Counted from the first letter of the stretch, positions 43,887-53,715 are shown. The stretch: 64,000 nt of DNA from a gamma proteobacterium HTCC5015 (GCA_000155715.1 DS990598.1:207532-271531), one strand, 5' to 3'. The notes: generated from the sequence alone by a model not told the origin. A program made the numbers and translations.

Positions 43887-44011
43887 GGGCCCTTCGCCTG
43901 CTCTAAGGCTCCTACGGTGGGGTTGCGGAGGGTTTTTGTAGGAGCTTGCCCCGCAAGCGAATGTTGGCCTTTGTTGCGTGGGCCGTTCGCCTGCTTTAAG
44001 CCTCCTACGGT
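43887..44011. repeat. REP family A cluster: one copy bracketed by two related 32-bp direct repeats
   Basis: A direct repeat beginning GGGCCSTTCGCCTGCTYTAA is at 43887-43918 and 43980-44011 with few differences. Between them, 43938-43963 holds a family A copy in the opposite sense. Together they make a REPIN-like inverted arrangement. No gene is seen in 43856-44113. Confidence 0.8.
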
Positions 44012-44071
44012 TCTGCAAATCCCTGTTGCTGCCAACAGCCGTGCATAGCGACGGGCAGCGATTCCATATAG

Positions 44072-45373
<1,302 letters not shown>

Positions 45374-45469
45374 AAAGGCGGGTCGAAATCGCCATAGATA
45401 CGGCGAATCAATGTTATTGAAATATAAAGTGGATAAAACAAACCTAAGTGATAGGTTTGAGTGATACAA

Positions 45470-46108
45470 ATGACACAGAAAACGCAACAATTCATCATTG
45501 CACTGTCCAAGGGGCGCATTCTTAAAGAGACGCTGCCCTTGCTGGCGAAGATGGGCATAGAATTAGTCGACGACCCATCATCCACGCGCAAGCTGATTCT
45601 CGACACGAACCACGACCACATCAAGGCCGTGATTTTGCGCGCCACCGATGTGCCTACTTACGTTCAGTATGGAGCGGCCGATGTGGGCGTGGTGGGCAAA
45701 GACTCCCTCATGGAACACGGCGGCGAGGGTTTGTACGAACCCCTGGATTTGAACATCTCGCGCTGCCGCTTAATGACGGCGGGCAAGCCCGATATGCCTC
45801 CCGTCAGTGGCCGACTGCGCGTGGCGACGAAATATGTGAAACTGGCGCGCGACTTTTACGCCAGCCGCGGCCAACAAGTTGAGATCATCAAGCTCTACGG
45901 CTCGATGGAACTGGCGCCCATCGTGGGCCTCGCCGACTACATTGTCGACTTGGTCGACACGGGCAATACGTTAAAGGCCAATGGCCTAGTACCGCTGGAG
46001 CACATTCTGGATATTTCATCCCGTTTAGTGGTCAACAAGTCAGCGATGAAAACGAAATACGATTTGGTACAGCCGTTTATCGACGAGCTGTGCCAAGCGA
46101 TTGAGTGA
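45470..46108 (+). CDS. hisG: ATP phosphoribosyltransferase, short form HisG
   Basis: First enzyme of histidine synthesis. At 212 residues it lacks the C-terminal regulatory domain and belongs to the short HisG class, which needs the regulatory partner HisZ encoded elsewhere. Motifs [60 protein letters not shown] and [12 protein letters not shown] are seen. ATG 45470 is chosen over an upstream GTG 45461. A small hairpin (AAACCT/AGGTTT, 45440-45460) sits in front. The aroG gene starts 8 bp after its stop. Confidence 0.95.
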   Translation: MTQKTQQFIIALSKGRILKETLPLLAKMGIELVDDPSSTRKLILDTNHDHIKAVILRATDVPTYVQYGAADVGVVGKDSLMEHGGEGLYEPLDLNISRCRLMTAGKPDMPPVSGRLRVATKYVKLARDFYASRGQQVEIIKLYGSMELAPIVGLADYIVDLVDTGNTLKANGLVPLEHILDISSRLVVNKSAMKTKYDLVQPFIDELCQAIE

Positions 46109-46116
46109 GAAACGAT

Positions 46117-47172
46117 ATGACAACCAACACTGATAACTTAAGAATTGTGAAAACGACCGAAGTCAGCAAGCCCAGTGAGGTGCTACAGGAGCTCCCCATT
46201 AACGATACCGCCGCGGATGTCGTCGCCGGCGCCCGCGAGGGTATTCACAATATACTGAACGACAACGACGATCGCATGATGGTGCTGGTCGGGCCGTGCT
46301 CGATTCACGATCCTAAGGCGGCTATGGACTACGCCAATAAACTCAAAGCCTTGAGTGATGAGTTGAAAGACGATTTGTTGATCGTGATGCGCGTCTATTT
46401 TGAAAAGCCCCGCACCACCGTGGGCTGGAAGGGCTTGATTAACGACCCCAACTTAGACGGCAGCTTTGAAATCAACAAGGGCTTGCGCATGGCGCGCGGC
46501 TTGCTGCTCGACATCAACAAACTCGGCCTGCCCGCGGGCACAGAGTACCTTGACCTGATCACACCACAATATGTGTCGGACTTAATCGCCTGGGGCGCCA
46601 TTGGTGCGCGCACCACCGAGAGCCAGTGTCACCGCGAGCTGTCCTCGGGCCTATCATGCCCCGTGGGTTTTAAAAACGGCACCGACGGCGGCCTGCAAGT
46701 GGCGGTCGACGCCATTGGCGCAGCCAGTCGTCCGCACCACTTTATTTCAGTGACCAAAGAGGGCCACTCGGCCATCTTTACCACTAAGGGCAATGAAGAT
46801 TGCCATGTGATTTTGCGCGGTGGCAAACAGCCCAACTACGACGCGGCTAGCGTCGACGACGCCAGCGAAATGCTGGAAAAAGCGGGTCTGCGTCAAAAGC
46901 TGATGATCGACACCAGCCACGCTAACAGCCGCAAAATTCACGAGCGCCAAATCGATGTGTCGCAAGACATTGCCAACCAAGTTCGCAAGGGCGACAAGCG
47001 CATCTTTGGTGTGATGGTGGAGAGCCACCTAGTCGCGGGCAATCAAAAAGTCGTTGACGGCGTGGCTGAAACCTACGGTCAGAGTATTACCGATGCCTGC
47101 ATCGGTTGGCCCGAGACCGAAGACCTGCTGCGCAATTTGGCCGATGCCGTGCGCGAGCGTCGCCAAGCTTAA
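46117..47172 (+). CDS. aroG: 3-deoxy-7-phosphoheptulonate (DAHP) synthase, class I
   Basis: Shikimate-pathway entry enzyme of the AroF/G/H type, 351 residues. Motifs include LVGPCSIHDPKAAMDYA, RVYFEKPRTTVGWKGLINDP, GARTTESQCHRELSSGLSCP, HVILRGGKQPNYD and DTSHANSRK. The N-terminal extension that holds the feedback pocket is present; which aromatic amino acid inhibits it cannot be read safely. Located between hisG and hisD, 8 bp and 6 bp away, which is unusual. ATG 46117 is preferred to GTG 46105, which overlaps the hisG stop. Confidence 0.93.
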   Translation: MTTNTDNLRIVKTTEVSKPSEVLQELPINDTAADVVAGAREGIHNILNDNDDRMMVLVGPCSIHDPKAAMDYANKLKALSDELKDDLLIVMRVYFEKPRTTVGWKGLINDPNLDGSFEINKGLRMARGLLLDINKLGLPAGTEYLDLITPQYVSDLIAWGAIGARTTESQCHRELSSGLSCPVGFKNGTDGGLQVAVDAIGAASRPHHFISVTKEGHSAIFTTKGNEDCHVILRGGKQPNYDAASVDDASEMLEKAGLRQKLMIDTSHANSRKIHERQIDVSQDIANQVRKGDKRIFGVMVESHLVAGNQKVVDGVAETYGQSITDACIGWPETEDLLRNLADAVRERRQA

Positions 47173-47178
47173 ACCGCT

Positions 47179-48481
47179 ATGGCTCTGATTCGTCGACTCA
47201 ACGCCAACAGCGCCGATTTCTCCCAGCAGCTCGATGCGCTGTTAGCGTGGGAATCGGTGTCTGACAGCGCCGTGCTCACCGCCGTCCACGACATCATCAG
47301 CGATGTTGTCGCCCGCGGCGACGAGGCCGTTATGGAGTACACCCAGCGCTTTGACGGTTTAAGCGTTAGCGGTATGAGCGAGCTCGAACTCAGTGTCGAC
47401 GAATTGCAAGCGGCACTGGAGCGCATCGATCCCGCTCAACGCCAAGCCTTAGAACAAGCCGCCGAGCGCATACGCCGCTACGCCGAGCAACAAAAAATGC
47501 CCTCGTGGCAATTTGAAGACGAACACGGTTCGCTGTTGGGGCAAAAGGTGACGCCGCTCGATCGCGCGGGTCTCTATGTGCCCGGTGGCAAAGCGAGCTA
47601 CCCCTCATCGGTATTGATGAACGCCATTCCCGCCAAAGTCGCGGGCGTGGCAGAACTGATTATGGTCGTGCCGACCCCTCAGGGTGAACGCAACGACATG
47701 GTGCTGGCGGCCGCCGCCATTGCTGGCGTCGACCGCGTGTTTACCGTGGGTGGTGCCCAAGCCATCGCGGCATTGGCCTACGGCACGCAAACCATTCCCG
47801 CCGTGGACAAAATCACCGGCCCCGGCAACATTTTTGTAGCCACGGCCAAGCGCCAAGTGTTCGGCAAAGTGGGCATCGACATGATCGCCGGCCCCTCGGA
47901 AATTTTGGTGGTCTGCGACGGCAAAACCGATCCCGACTGGATCGCTATGGATTTGTTCTCGCAAGCCGAACACGACGAGGATGCCCAAGCTATTTTAATC
48001 AGCCACGACGCAGCGTCTAGATCGCGTCGAAGCCAGCGTCGAGCGGCTGCTGCCCACACTAGAGCGCGAACCCATTGCGCGGCAATCCCTCAGTGAACGC
48101 GGCGCTTTGATTCAAGTCAGCGATCTCGATCAAGCCATGGAACTGGTCAACCGCATTGCCCCCGAACACTTAGAGCTATCAATGGATGACGCCGAAGTAT
48201 GGGCTCAGCAAGTGCGCCATGCGGGCGCGATTTTTATGGGGCGCTACACCGCCGAAGCTTTGGGCGACTACTGCGCCGGCCCCAACCACGTACTGCCCAC
48301 CTCTAGCACCGCGCGCTTCGCCTCGCCCTTGGGCGTGTACGACTTCCAGAAGCGCAGCTCCCTCATCGGCTGCTCCCCCCAAGGCGCCTCCGAGCTTGGC
48401 AAAACCGCCTCCACCCTCGCCCGCGGCGAAGGCCTCGAAGCCCACGCCCGCTCCGCCGAATACCGCATCAAAAAAACCTAG
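47179..48481 (+). pseudogene. hisD: histidinol dehydrogenase HisD, interrupted by a frameshift near 48016
   Basis: Final enzyme of histidine synthesis, spread over two frames. The first frame (47179 to about 48015) covers the N-terminal three quarters, including [20 protein letters not shown] and the metal ligands in [13 protein letters not shown]. From 48017 the +1 frame continues with [19 protein letters not shown] and goes on to [29 protein letters not shown] and the end at 48481. The join ISHDAA-LDRVEAS needs one residue where the bases GCG-T-CTA stand, consistent with two lost bases or one gained. The remaining sequence is well conserved, so an assembly error or a very recent mutation is more likely than old decay. 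Confidence 0.85.
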
Positions 48482-48700
48482 AACCGTAGGTCGGATTTAT
48501 GCCCTTCAGGGTACTTCAGTCCGACAAAAACGGAGTTTCCCCGCTCCCATTGTGAGGCGACGGCGATAAAGACAAAGCATGCTTTGTCCGCCTCGGCACT
48601 TCGCGTACTAGCGAAGGGCCGGAGGCGCGAACGCGGGGTTAGGGGAGAGAACCCTCGTCATTCCGGAAAGCGCAAAAGCGCTTATCCGGAACCTCCAAAA
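48482..48700. repeat. intergenic palindromes after hisD
   Basis: GTCGGATTTATGCCCTTCAG with its inverse at 48492-48522 forms a hairpin-capable unit. Another palindrome TTCCGGAAAGCGC...GCGCTTATCCGGAA is at about 48660-48692. No credible gene is found in 48482-48926. Confidence 0.65.
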
Positions 48701-48754
48701 CAAAGCCACCCGAACTCAATCCCCCCAAACCATAGCCATCCTCACAAAACCTGT

Positions 48755-48909
48755 GCTAACTTAAATCCGACCAAACACAGGGATGTGCCCGAAATCAGCG
48801 AACACCTCCCAAAAAAAATCAATAAAATCAGATAAGTAGAAAAACTGGGTCCGCCGAAATATGCGGCATCGACATATGCGGCCCGAGGCCGCTGATTTAA
48901 CTGTTAGCA
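48755..48909. other. putative long attC site (left border of cassette cluster)
   Basis: The 5' end GCTAACTTAAATC at 48755-48767 aligns with the reverse complement of the 3' end (GATTTAACTGTTAGC at 48894-48908), as the outer arms of an attC do, with one TTAAATC arm shared. It ends in a GTTAGC core just before the first cassette gene. The centre is less palindromic than in the other sites; the call is tentative. Confidence 0.45.
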
Positions 48910-48926
48910 ATCAAAAGGAGTCAAAA

Positions 48927-49382
48927 TTGAGAAATTTAGTCAAAGCTGGAATAGCCCTTCTATTTGTCTTTTCAGCTAATCTGCATGCGGGTGATAAGCC
49001 CACTGATTTCTTCCAGAGATATGTGGAGTTAGGAGACGCGTTTGATCCATCAGTAGCTAATCTCTATTCAGATAAGGCCATTATTCACGCCTATCGTGTT
49101 TACCCACATGGCTTAGAGCGAAATATGGAAATGACTGGTGCACAGTGGAAGCAACTCATAACAAAAGTCATGCCGCTAGCTAAAGCCCAAAATGATAAAA
49201 GCACCTTCTCAAAAGTTGAAATAAATGAATTCGACGGTGGCTTCAAAATTAAGGCGGATCGTTATTCTGTGAGAAAATGCTATACCGATACTGGCTACTA
49301 TATGGTTGTAAAGCCTGATGGTAATGGTTCCTTAAAAATATTTGAGGAGTACATGGAAACAAAACCATTACCAAATTGCTAA
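48927..49382 (+). CDS. gene-cassette secreted protein of unknown function
   Basis: A 151-residue exported protein; I recognise no family. The signal peptide is VKAGIALLFVFSANLHAGD. Mature features are DFFQRYVELGDAFDPSVANL, YSDKAIIHAYRVYPHGLERN, a middle EMTGAQWKQLI, and the C-terminal CYTDTGYYMVVKPDGNGS. Two cysteine pairs may form disulfides. An NTF2-like fold is conceivable but not shown. TTG 48927 is chosen as start because AAAGGAG lies 8 bp upstream and the signal peptide begins there. Base composition is AT-richer than in surrounding chromosomal genes. It lies just after a GTTAGC core and before an attC, the layout of an integron cassette. A decayed second copy follows. Confidence 0.75.
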   Translation: MRNLVKAGIALLFVFSANLHAGDKPTDFFQRYVELGDAFDPSVANLYSDKAIIHAYRVYPHGLERNMEMTGAQWKQLITKVMPLAKAQNDKSTFSKVEINEFDGGFKIKADRYSVRKCYTDTGYYMVVKPDGNGSLKIFEEYMETKPLPNC

Positions 49383-49456
49383 CAAGGCCAGCCAGAGGGA
49401 TGCCAAAACCAACCGCTTTCGCTCTGGTTTTGTCACCCCTGCTGGCGGCGTTAGGC
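49378..49456. other. attC recombination site 1 (integron cassette)
   Basis: A 79-bp imperfect palindrome with outer elements GCTAAC (49378) and GTTAGGC (49450-49456). Aligning the two arms gives CTAAC/CTAAC, CCAGC/CCAGC and GGG-TG-CAAAACCA repeated on the opposite strand with small bulges. Bulged inner arms and the GTTAGGC core are the hallmarks of attC. It follows the stop of the first cassette gene. Confidence 0.85.
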
Positions 49457-49486
49457 GCCCGAGTTCCCCACGATTGAAAACGCAAT

Positions 49487-49744
49487 ATGGAGTTGGCCGG
49501 AAGACAGTGGAAGGCGTTGATCTCAAGGGTAATGCCTATAGCCAAAGCACAAAACGATAAGAGCACGTTTTCAAATATAGCTGTGACAGAAATCGAAGGC
49601 GGCCACAAGATAAAAGCTTATCGTTACTCAGCTTGTAAGTGCTACACAGATATGGGGTACTACATGATTGTAAAGTCCACGGAAAATGGAAATTTAGAAA
49701 TATTCGAGGAATATATGGGAACCAAGCCGCTACCAAGTTGTTAA
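49487..49744 (+). pseudogene. 5'-truncated paralogue of the first cassette protein
   Basis: An 85-residue open frame MELAGRQWKALISRVMPIAK and onward, similar over its whole length to the C-terminal half of the protein at 48927 (for example MPLAKAQNDKSTF versus MPIAKAQNDKSTF, and FEEYMETKPLPNC versus FEEYMGTKPLPSC). Upstream of the ATG, at about 49462-49486, homology continues in another frame (PH then LKRNMEL, against PHGLERNMEM) until about 10 bp from the attC core, so the missing N-terminus includes the signal peptide. It appears to be a remnant. No good ribosome-binding site precedes the ATG. Confidence 0.7.
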
Positions 49745-49823
49745 CCAGAAAAACTACGGCGACGGTTATTACATTGCGGCTACTCCTCTATTCCGTAGCC
49801 GCGTGAGTTTATCGACGTTAGCT
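49740..49823. other. attC recombination site 2 (integron cassette)
   Basis: An 84-bp imperfect palindrome. The left arm begins GTTAACC at 49740; the right core is GTTAGC at 49817-49822. On the opposite strand the right arm reads AACGTCGATAAACTCACGCG and aligns with the left arm AAC...AAACTACGGCGACGG. It lies between the truncated paralogue and the hydrolase gene. Confidence 0.75.
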
Positions 49824-49833
49824 GTATTCAGAT

Positions 49834-50790
49834 GTGACTATTAAGCCAAAAAAATTTTTATTACTTACTATCGTCTTTCTCGGCGTTTCAGCAGTTGCTG
49901 TTTGGATGCTTGGTTCAAAACTTTCTACGCCTGCGAATCGAAGCATTATTGCTCCACCAGATTCCCTAAATGCTATTAACGTCACTTTTCCCAGTCAGTC
50001 TGGCAGCACTATCCACGCTTGGTATGTGCCGGGACAGAAGGGAAAAGGCGGAGTCGTTTTAGCTCATGGAGTAAGAGCTAACCGAACAGATATGATTGAA
50101 AGGGCTACTTTTCTTTCGGAACACGGCTACACCGTTTTGTTGTTTGATGCTCAGGCTCATGGGGAAAGCCCAGGCAATCAAATCACTTTCGGTTATTTAG
50201 AGGCTCTAGATGCCCATGCTGCTGTTGAGTATTTAATGGCTCAAATACCTAGTGAGCGCATTGGTTATATAGGTGTATCTCTTGGTGGTGCCGCTGCATT
50301 ACTTAGTGAGCCCCCTCTCCCTTTGTCAGCGTTAGTTCTAGAAGCTGTTTATCCCACCATAGAAGAAGCGATCTCTAATCGTATTGCTATCAGGCTGGGT
50401 GAATCTGGCCGCATGCTGAGTCCTCTTTTTACTTGGCAACTTCGGCCAAGGCTTGGGGTTGGGGCAGAGGACCTTCAACCGATTAAAGATATTGCTAAGG
50501 TTTCTGCGCCCATACTTATCCTTGCTGGAGAAAATGATAGGCACACTTCTCTTGAGGAATCTAAAAGGTTGTTTAATGCGGCTCAGTCTCCTAAAGAAAT
50601 GTATGTTATTAACGGAGCAGCACATCAAGATTTTTTGAAGGTGGCGCCTACAGTGTATAAAGAAAAAATACTAAAATTTCTAAGCAAACACATAAATACA
50701 CAAGCCACCCAACAGTTCGCTAAGGTAAGGGACGCTGCAAAGCGGTGCCTTTTAGCTCATGCGTTATGTGAGCAAATTCCCCACAATTAG
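49834..50790 (+). CDS. gene-cassette alpha/beta hydrolase, membrane-anchored
   Basis: A 318-residue alpha/beta hydrolase. An N-terminal hydrophobic helix (KFLLLTIVFLGVSAVAVWML) probably anchors it. The core has VVLAHGVRANRTDM as oxyanion region, the nucleophile elbow GVSLGGAAA with serine near residue 150, an acidic residue in ILAGENDRHTS and the histidine in GAAHQDF. The pattern resembles BAAT/dienelactone or lysophospholipase-like family members; the substrate is unknown. Start GTG 49834 is about 11 bp after an attC core. The last 25 residues are encoded through the following attC and do not look like hydrolase sequence. AT-rich codon use differs from the flanking chromosome. Confidence 0.83.
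   Translation: MTIKPKKFLLLTIVFLGVSAVAVWMLGSKLSTPANRSIIAPPDSLNAINVTFPSQSGSTIHAWYVPGQKGKGGVVLAHGVRANRTDMIERATFLSEHGYTVLLFDAQAHGESPGNQITFGYLEALDAHAAVEYLMAQIPSERIGYIGVSLGGAAALLSEPPLPLSALVLEAVYPTIEEAISNRIAIRLGESGRMLSPLFTWQLRPRLGVGAEDLQPIKDIAKVSAPILILAGENDRHTSLEESKRLFNAAQSPKEMYVINGAAHQDFLKVAPTVYKEKILKFLSKHINTQATQQFAKVRDAAKRCLLAHALCEQIPHN
50706..50769. other. attC recombination site 3 (integron cassette)
   Basis: A 64-bp imperfect palindrome. The left arm CCCAACAGTTCGCTAAGG pairs with the right arm ending CTTTTAGCTCATGCGTTATG; the central stem is CGCTGCAAAGCG. It ends in a GTTATG core at 50763-50768. It overlaps the 3' end of the hydrolase frame. It is the last attC-like site seen before the iron-uptake operon. 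Confidence 0.65.
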
Positions 50791-51067
50791 TAGACACTTT
50801 CTATCGTTATACTAACTCGTAGAGCAGGGATGAAAGCAAGCGCCGTGCCGCTAGAATGATGCTGGGTGCGTGCTTGGCTCCTTCTGTTTTACTCGTATTC
50901 TTTTCTCTGTGCGGGTTCGGTGTTGTTTCTCTCGTTTTAGCCTAGTTCGTTTTATTTTTGGCTTTCTAGCTCCCTGCCTACGCCATTCCTTGGTTCTGAT
51001 CGGCTACTCGCTGTGTCTATCCGTGTTGTTATTTTCCGATTTTTCAGTCTTTCTTATTGAAAGTGTA

Positions 51068-51086
51068 AATAAGAACGATTATTATC
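51068..51086 (+). promoter_or_regulatory. putative Fur box upstream of the TonB receptor
   Basis: AATAAGAACGATTATTATC matches the 19-bp Fur consensus at 13 positions by my count. It lies about 86 bp upstream of the receptor start. Apart from this and scattered AT-rich sequence, I see nothing in 50791-51171. Confidence 0.55.
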
Positions 51087-51171
51087 CGCGTTCAATAATT
51101 CTGGGTCGCCGCGCTTGCTGTGGGTTGCCATAACAGGGCGGGGCGCTTTGATAAACAACGGGAGCACATTC

Positions 51172-53361
51172 ATGAAACAGGTATTTACCCTATCTGCCAT
51201 AGCGGCCGCTTTGATGGTTTCGGCGGTGAGCCAGGCGGAAGAGGCTGAGCCCATGCAGTTAGACGCGGTGCAAGTGTCTGCGGAAAAAGAGCAAGAGGGT
51301 GGCGACATTCTGCAATCTGAGGGCCGCGACAGCTATGCTCCCGAGGCAACCAATACCGCCACGGGCTTGACTCTAACACCGCGTGAAACGCCGCAGTCGG
51401 TCACGGTGATTGGTCGTCAACAAATGGACGACTTTGCGCTGGACAGTGTCGCCGATGTGATGAAGCGCACCCCGGGCGTTCGCGTTTACACCAATGACAC
51501 CGAGCGCGTGCGCCTCTCGGCCCGCGGCTTTGATGTTGAAAACTATCTCTACGATGGCATGCCCTCGATGCGCAGCAGCGGCTTGGGGTCGCCCATCAAT
51601 TTAACCGACACTTACATCTACGATCGCATCGAAGTGTTACGTGGCGCCTCTGGCTTGCTGAATGGCATTGGCAACCCCTCGGCAACGGTAAACCTCGTGC
51701 GTAAAAAGCCCACCAAAGAGTTTCAGGCTTCGGCGGGGTTGGGTTTCAGCAGTTACGACCGCACGCGTATTGAAGGCGATGTATCCGGAGCACTCTACGA
51801 CGATGGCGCTGTGCGCGGTCGTTTTGTGGCAGCTCACGAAGAGGGGGAAACCTATCTCGATCACTATGAGAACGAGAAGTCGACTTTTTACGGTGTGGTC
51901 GAAGCCGATTTATCGCAGAACACCGTGCTGAGCGTGGGCGCCGAGCAGATGGAGTACGACCCCATGGGGTCCACTTGGGGCGGTGTGCCCCTGTTTTTCT
52001 CGAATGGCAACGAGGCAGATTTACCGCGCTCGTTTAACCCCGCGACGGATTGGAGTAGCTGGGCTCAGGACACCAGCGCAGTGTTCACCGAGTTAAACCA
52101 CCGCTTCGCCAACGGTTGGGAAACGCGTTTCGCCTACACGCAGCGCGAGAAAAACTACGATGCCTATTTGGCCTCTGCGGGTAGTGGTCTTCCCGATGAG
52201 CAAACGGGCGCTGGTATGGGCTTTTGGATTGGCCGCTATGTGGATGAGCAAACTCAAGACACCATCGATCTCTACGCCAAGGGGCCTTTCGAGCTGGGTG
52301 GTCGTCAACACGAGCTGATCGTCGGCGCCACCAATACCAAAAACGAAGGCGAGTACTTTGGCTATGGTCAAGATGGTTCGTTCGATACGACGTTGCCCAG
52401 CATCTACACATGGGATGGCAATCGAGCGCAGCCTGCGTTTAATGCACAGACTGCGGAAGAGTACAGCGAAATCAAACAAACGGGCTTTTACGCCACCACG
52501 CGTTTGAACCCCACCGACGATCTGAATGTGATTCTTGGATCGCGTGTCTTCGACTGGGAGAGTTCACGCAATGTTGTGATGAGTTGGCAGGGCGCCTATC
52601 AAGAGGACTTTGACGAAAGCGGTGTGGTTGTTCCCTACATGGGCGTGATTTACGACATTGATGATAGCCACTCTATCTACGGCAGTTTCACGAGCATTTT
52701 TCAGCCGCAGACAGTACGCGATGTGAACAACACCATCCTCGACCCCGAAGAGGGCAATAGTTACGAGTTTGGTTTGAAGAGCGAATTGAACGATTGGAAT
52801 ATCGACACCACGCTGGCGCTGTTTCAAATCGAGCAAGATAACTTGGCAGAAGCGACGAACCAGCCCATTGTTGGTGGCCCACCCAACTCGGTGGCTTACC
52901 GAGCGATCGACGGGGCGGTTACTAAGGGTTTCGAAGCCCAGTTGGCCGGTAAAATTACGGAGAACTGGCGTATGACCGCGGGTTACACGCACCGCACCAC
53001 TCGCGATAGCAACCAGCAACTGATTAACACCGTTGAGCCTGAAGACATGGTGCGCTTGTCGAGCAGCTACGACTTTAGCGACGAATTGAAGGGCTTAACC
53101 GTCGGCGGTGGTATTTCTTGGCAGGGGCAAACGTATACCGATATCAATCGCCCACCATCGAATAATCCCGAGCGCTTCACGCAGGATGAGTACTTCTTGC
53201 TAGATGCGATGGCGAGCTACCAATTTACCGATAACCTGACACTGGGCTTTAATGTCTCAAACTTAACCGATGAGAAGTACTTCGATAACCTCGGCTTTTA
53301 CAACGGTGGTTACTACGGTGCGGCTCGCGAGTACAAGTTAAAAGCGACGTACGACTTTTAA
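51172..53361 (+). CDS. TonB-dependent siderophore receptor
   Basis: Outer-membrane beta-barrel receptor of 729 residues that imports ferric siderophores using TonB. The signal peptide (LSAIAAALMVSAVSQAEE) is followed by a TonB-box-like MQLDAVQVSAE, the plug domain (TPRETPQSVTVIGRQQMDDF, RTPGVRVYTND, GLGSPINLTDTYIYDRIEVL) and barrel strands ending in aromatic F (KATYDF). The FhuA/FiuA-like group is suggested by the plug; the exact ligand is not known. It begins a four-gene operon with DUF3649, PepSY and DUF3325 proteins. A likely Fur box at 51068 indicates iron control. Confidence 0.93.
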   Translation: MKQVFTLSAIAAALMVSAVSQAEEAEPMQLDAVQVSAEKEQEGGDILQSEGRDSYAPEATNTATGLTLTPRETPQSVTVIGRQQMDDFALDSVADVMKRTPGVRVYTNDTERVRLSARGFDVENYLYDGMPSMRSSGLGSPINLTDTYIYDRIEVLRGASGLLNGIGNPSATVNLVRKKPTKEFQASAGLGFSSYDRTRIEGDVSGALYDDGAVRGRFVAAHEEGETYLDHYENEKSTFYGVVEADLSQNTVLSVGAEQMEYDPMGSTWGGVPLFFSNGNEADLPRSFNPATDWSSWAQDTSAVFTELNHRFANGWETRFAYTQREKNYDAYLASAGSGLPDEQTGAGMGFWIGRYVDEQTQDTIDLYAKGPFELGGRQHELIVGATNTKNEGEYFGYGQDGSFDTTLPSIYTWDGNRAQPAFNAQTAEEYSEIKQTGFYATTRLNPTDDLNVILGSRVFDWESSRNVVMSWQGAYQEDFDESGVVVPYMGVIYDIDDSHSIYGSFTSIFQPQTVRDVNNTILDPEEGNSYEFGLKSELNDWNIDTTLALFQIEQDNLAEATNQPIVGGPPNSVAYRAIDGAVTKGFEAQLAGKITENWRMTAGYTHRTTRDSNQQLINTVEPEDMVRLSSSYDFSDELKGLTVGGGISWQGQTYTDINRPPSNNPERFTQDEYFLLDAMASYQFTDNLTLGFNVSNLTDEKYFDNLGFYNGGYYGAAREYKLKATYDF

Positions 53362-53367
53362 CCTCGC

Positions 53368-53715
53368 ATGTCAGATATGGGCAAATCGAAGGCGGGCCGC
53401 TCTAATGCGGCTCGCTCTGTTTCTCCCTCTGCGCAACAGATAGCGCAGCGTCGCCAAAAACGCTGGGCGGTGTTGATGCGGTCGTTGGCCGCTATGTTTG
53501 GGGGTTATGCGGTGACAACGCTGGCCGTCGTTTGTTTGAGTGCGGCACTGCCGATGGCCCCCGCCTTTGCCGTGATTACTGCCACCTTGCTGAGCTTTTT
53601 GATCTTGGCGGTCATCGCCATGTGGTGCTTTGCCGCTAAAACGGCGGCGCGAGCGTGGTTGGGATTATTGTTGATGTCTCTGCCCTTGGCGGCACTGTAC
53701 GGAGTCATGCGATGA
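53368..53715 (+). CDS. DUF3649 membrane protein
   Basis: A 115-residue protein with a basic, serine-rich N-terminus and about three hydrophobic helices (MRSLAAMFGGYAVTTLAVVC, FAVITATLLSFLILAVIAMW, LGLLLMSLPLAALYGVM). Members of DUF3649 repeatedly lie between a TonB receptor and a PepSY protein in iron-uptake operons. It starts 6 bp after the receptor stop and its own stop overlaps the PepSY start by 4 nt. Function is unknown; a helper in iron release at the inner membrane is inferred. Confidence 0.8.
   Translation: MSDMGKSKAGRSNAARSVSPSAQQIAQRRQKRWAVLMRSLAAMFGGYAVTTLAVVCLSAALPMAPAFAVITATLLSFLILAVIAMWCFAAKTAARAWLGLLLMSLPLAALYGVMR

Noticed and set aside
50870..51133. 87-residue AT-rich hydrophobic open frame beyond the last attC site
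   Set aside because: Odd composition (Phe, Leu, Ser, Cys), no ribosome-binding site and overlaps the Fur-box region; most likely non-coding.
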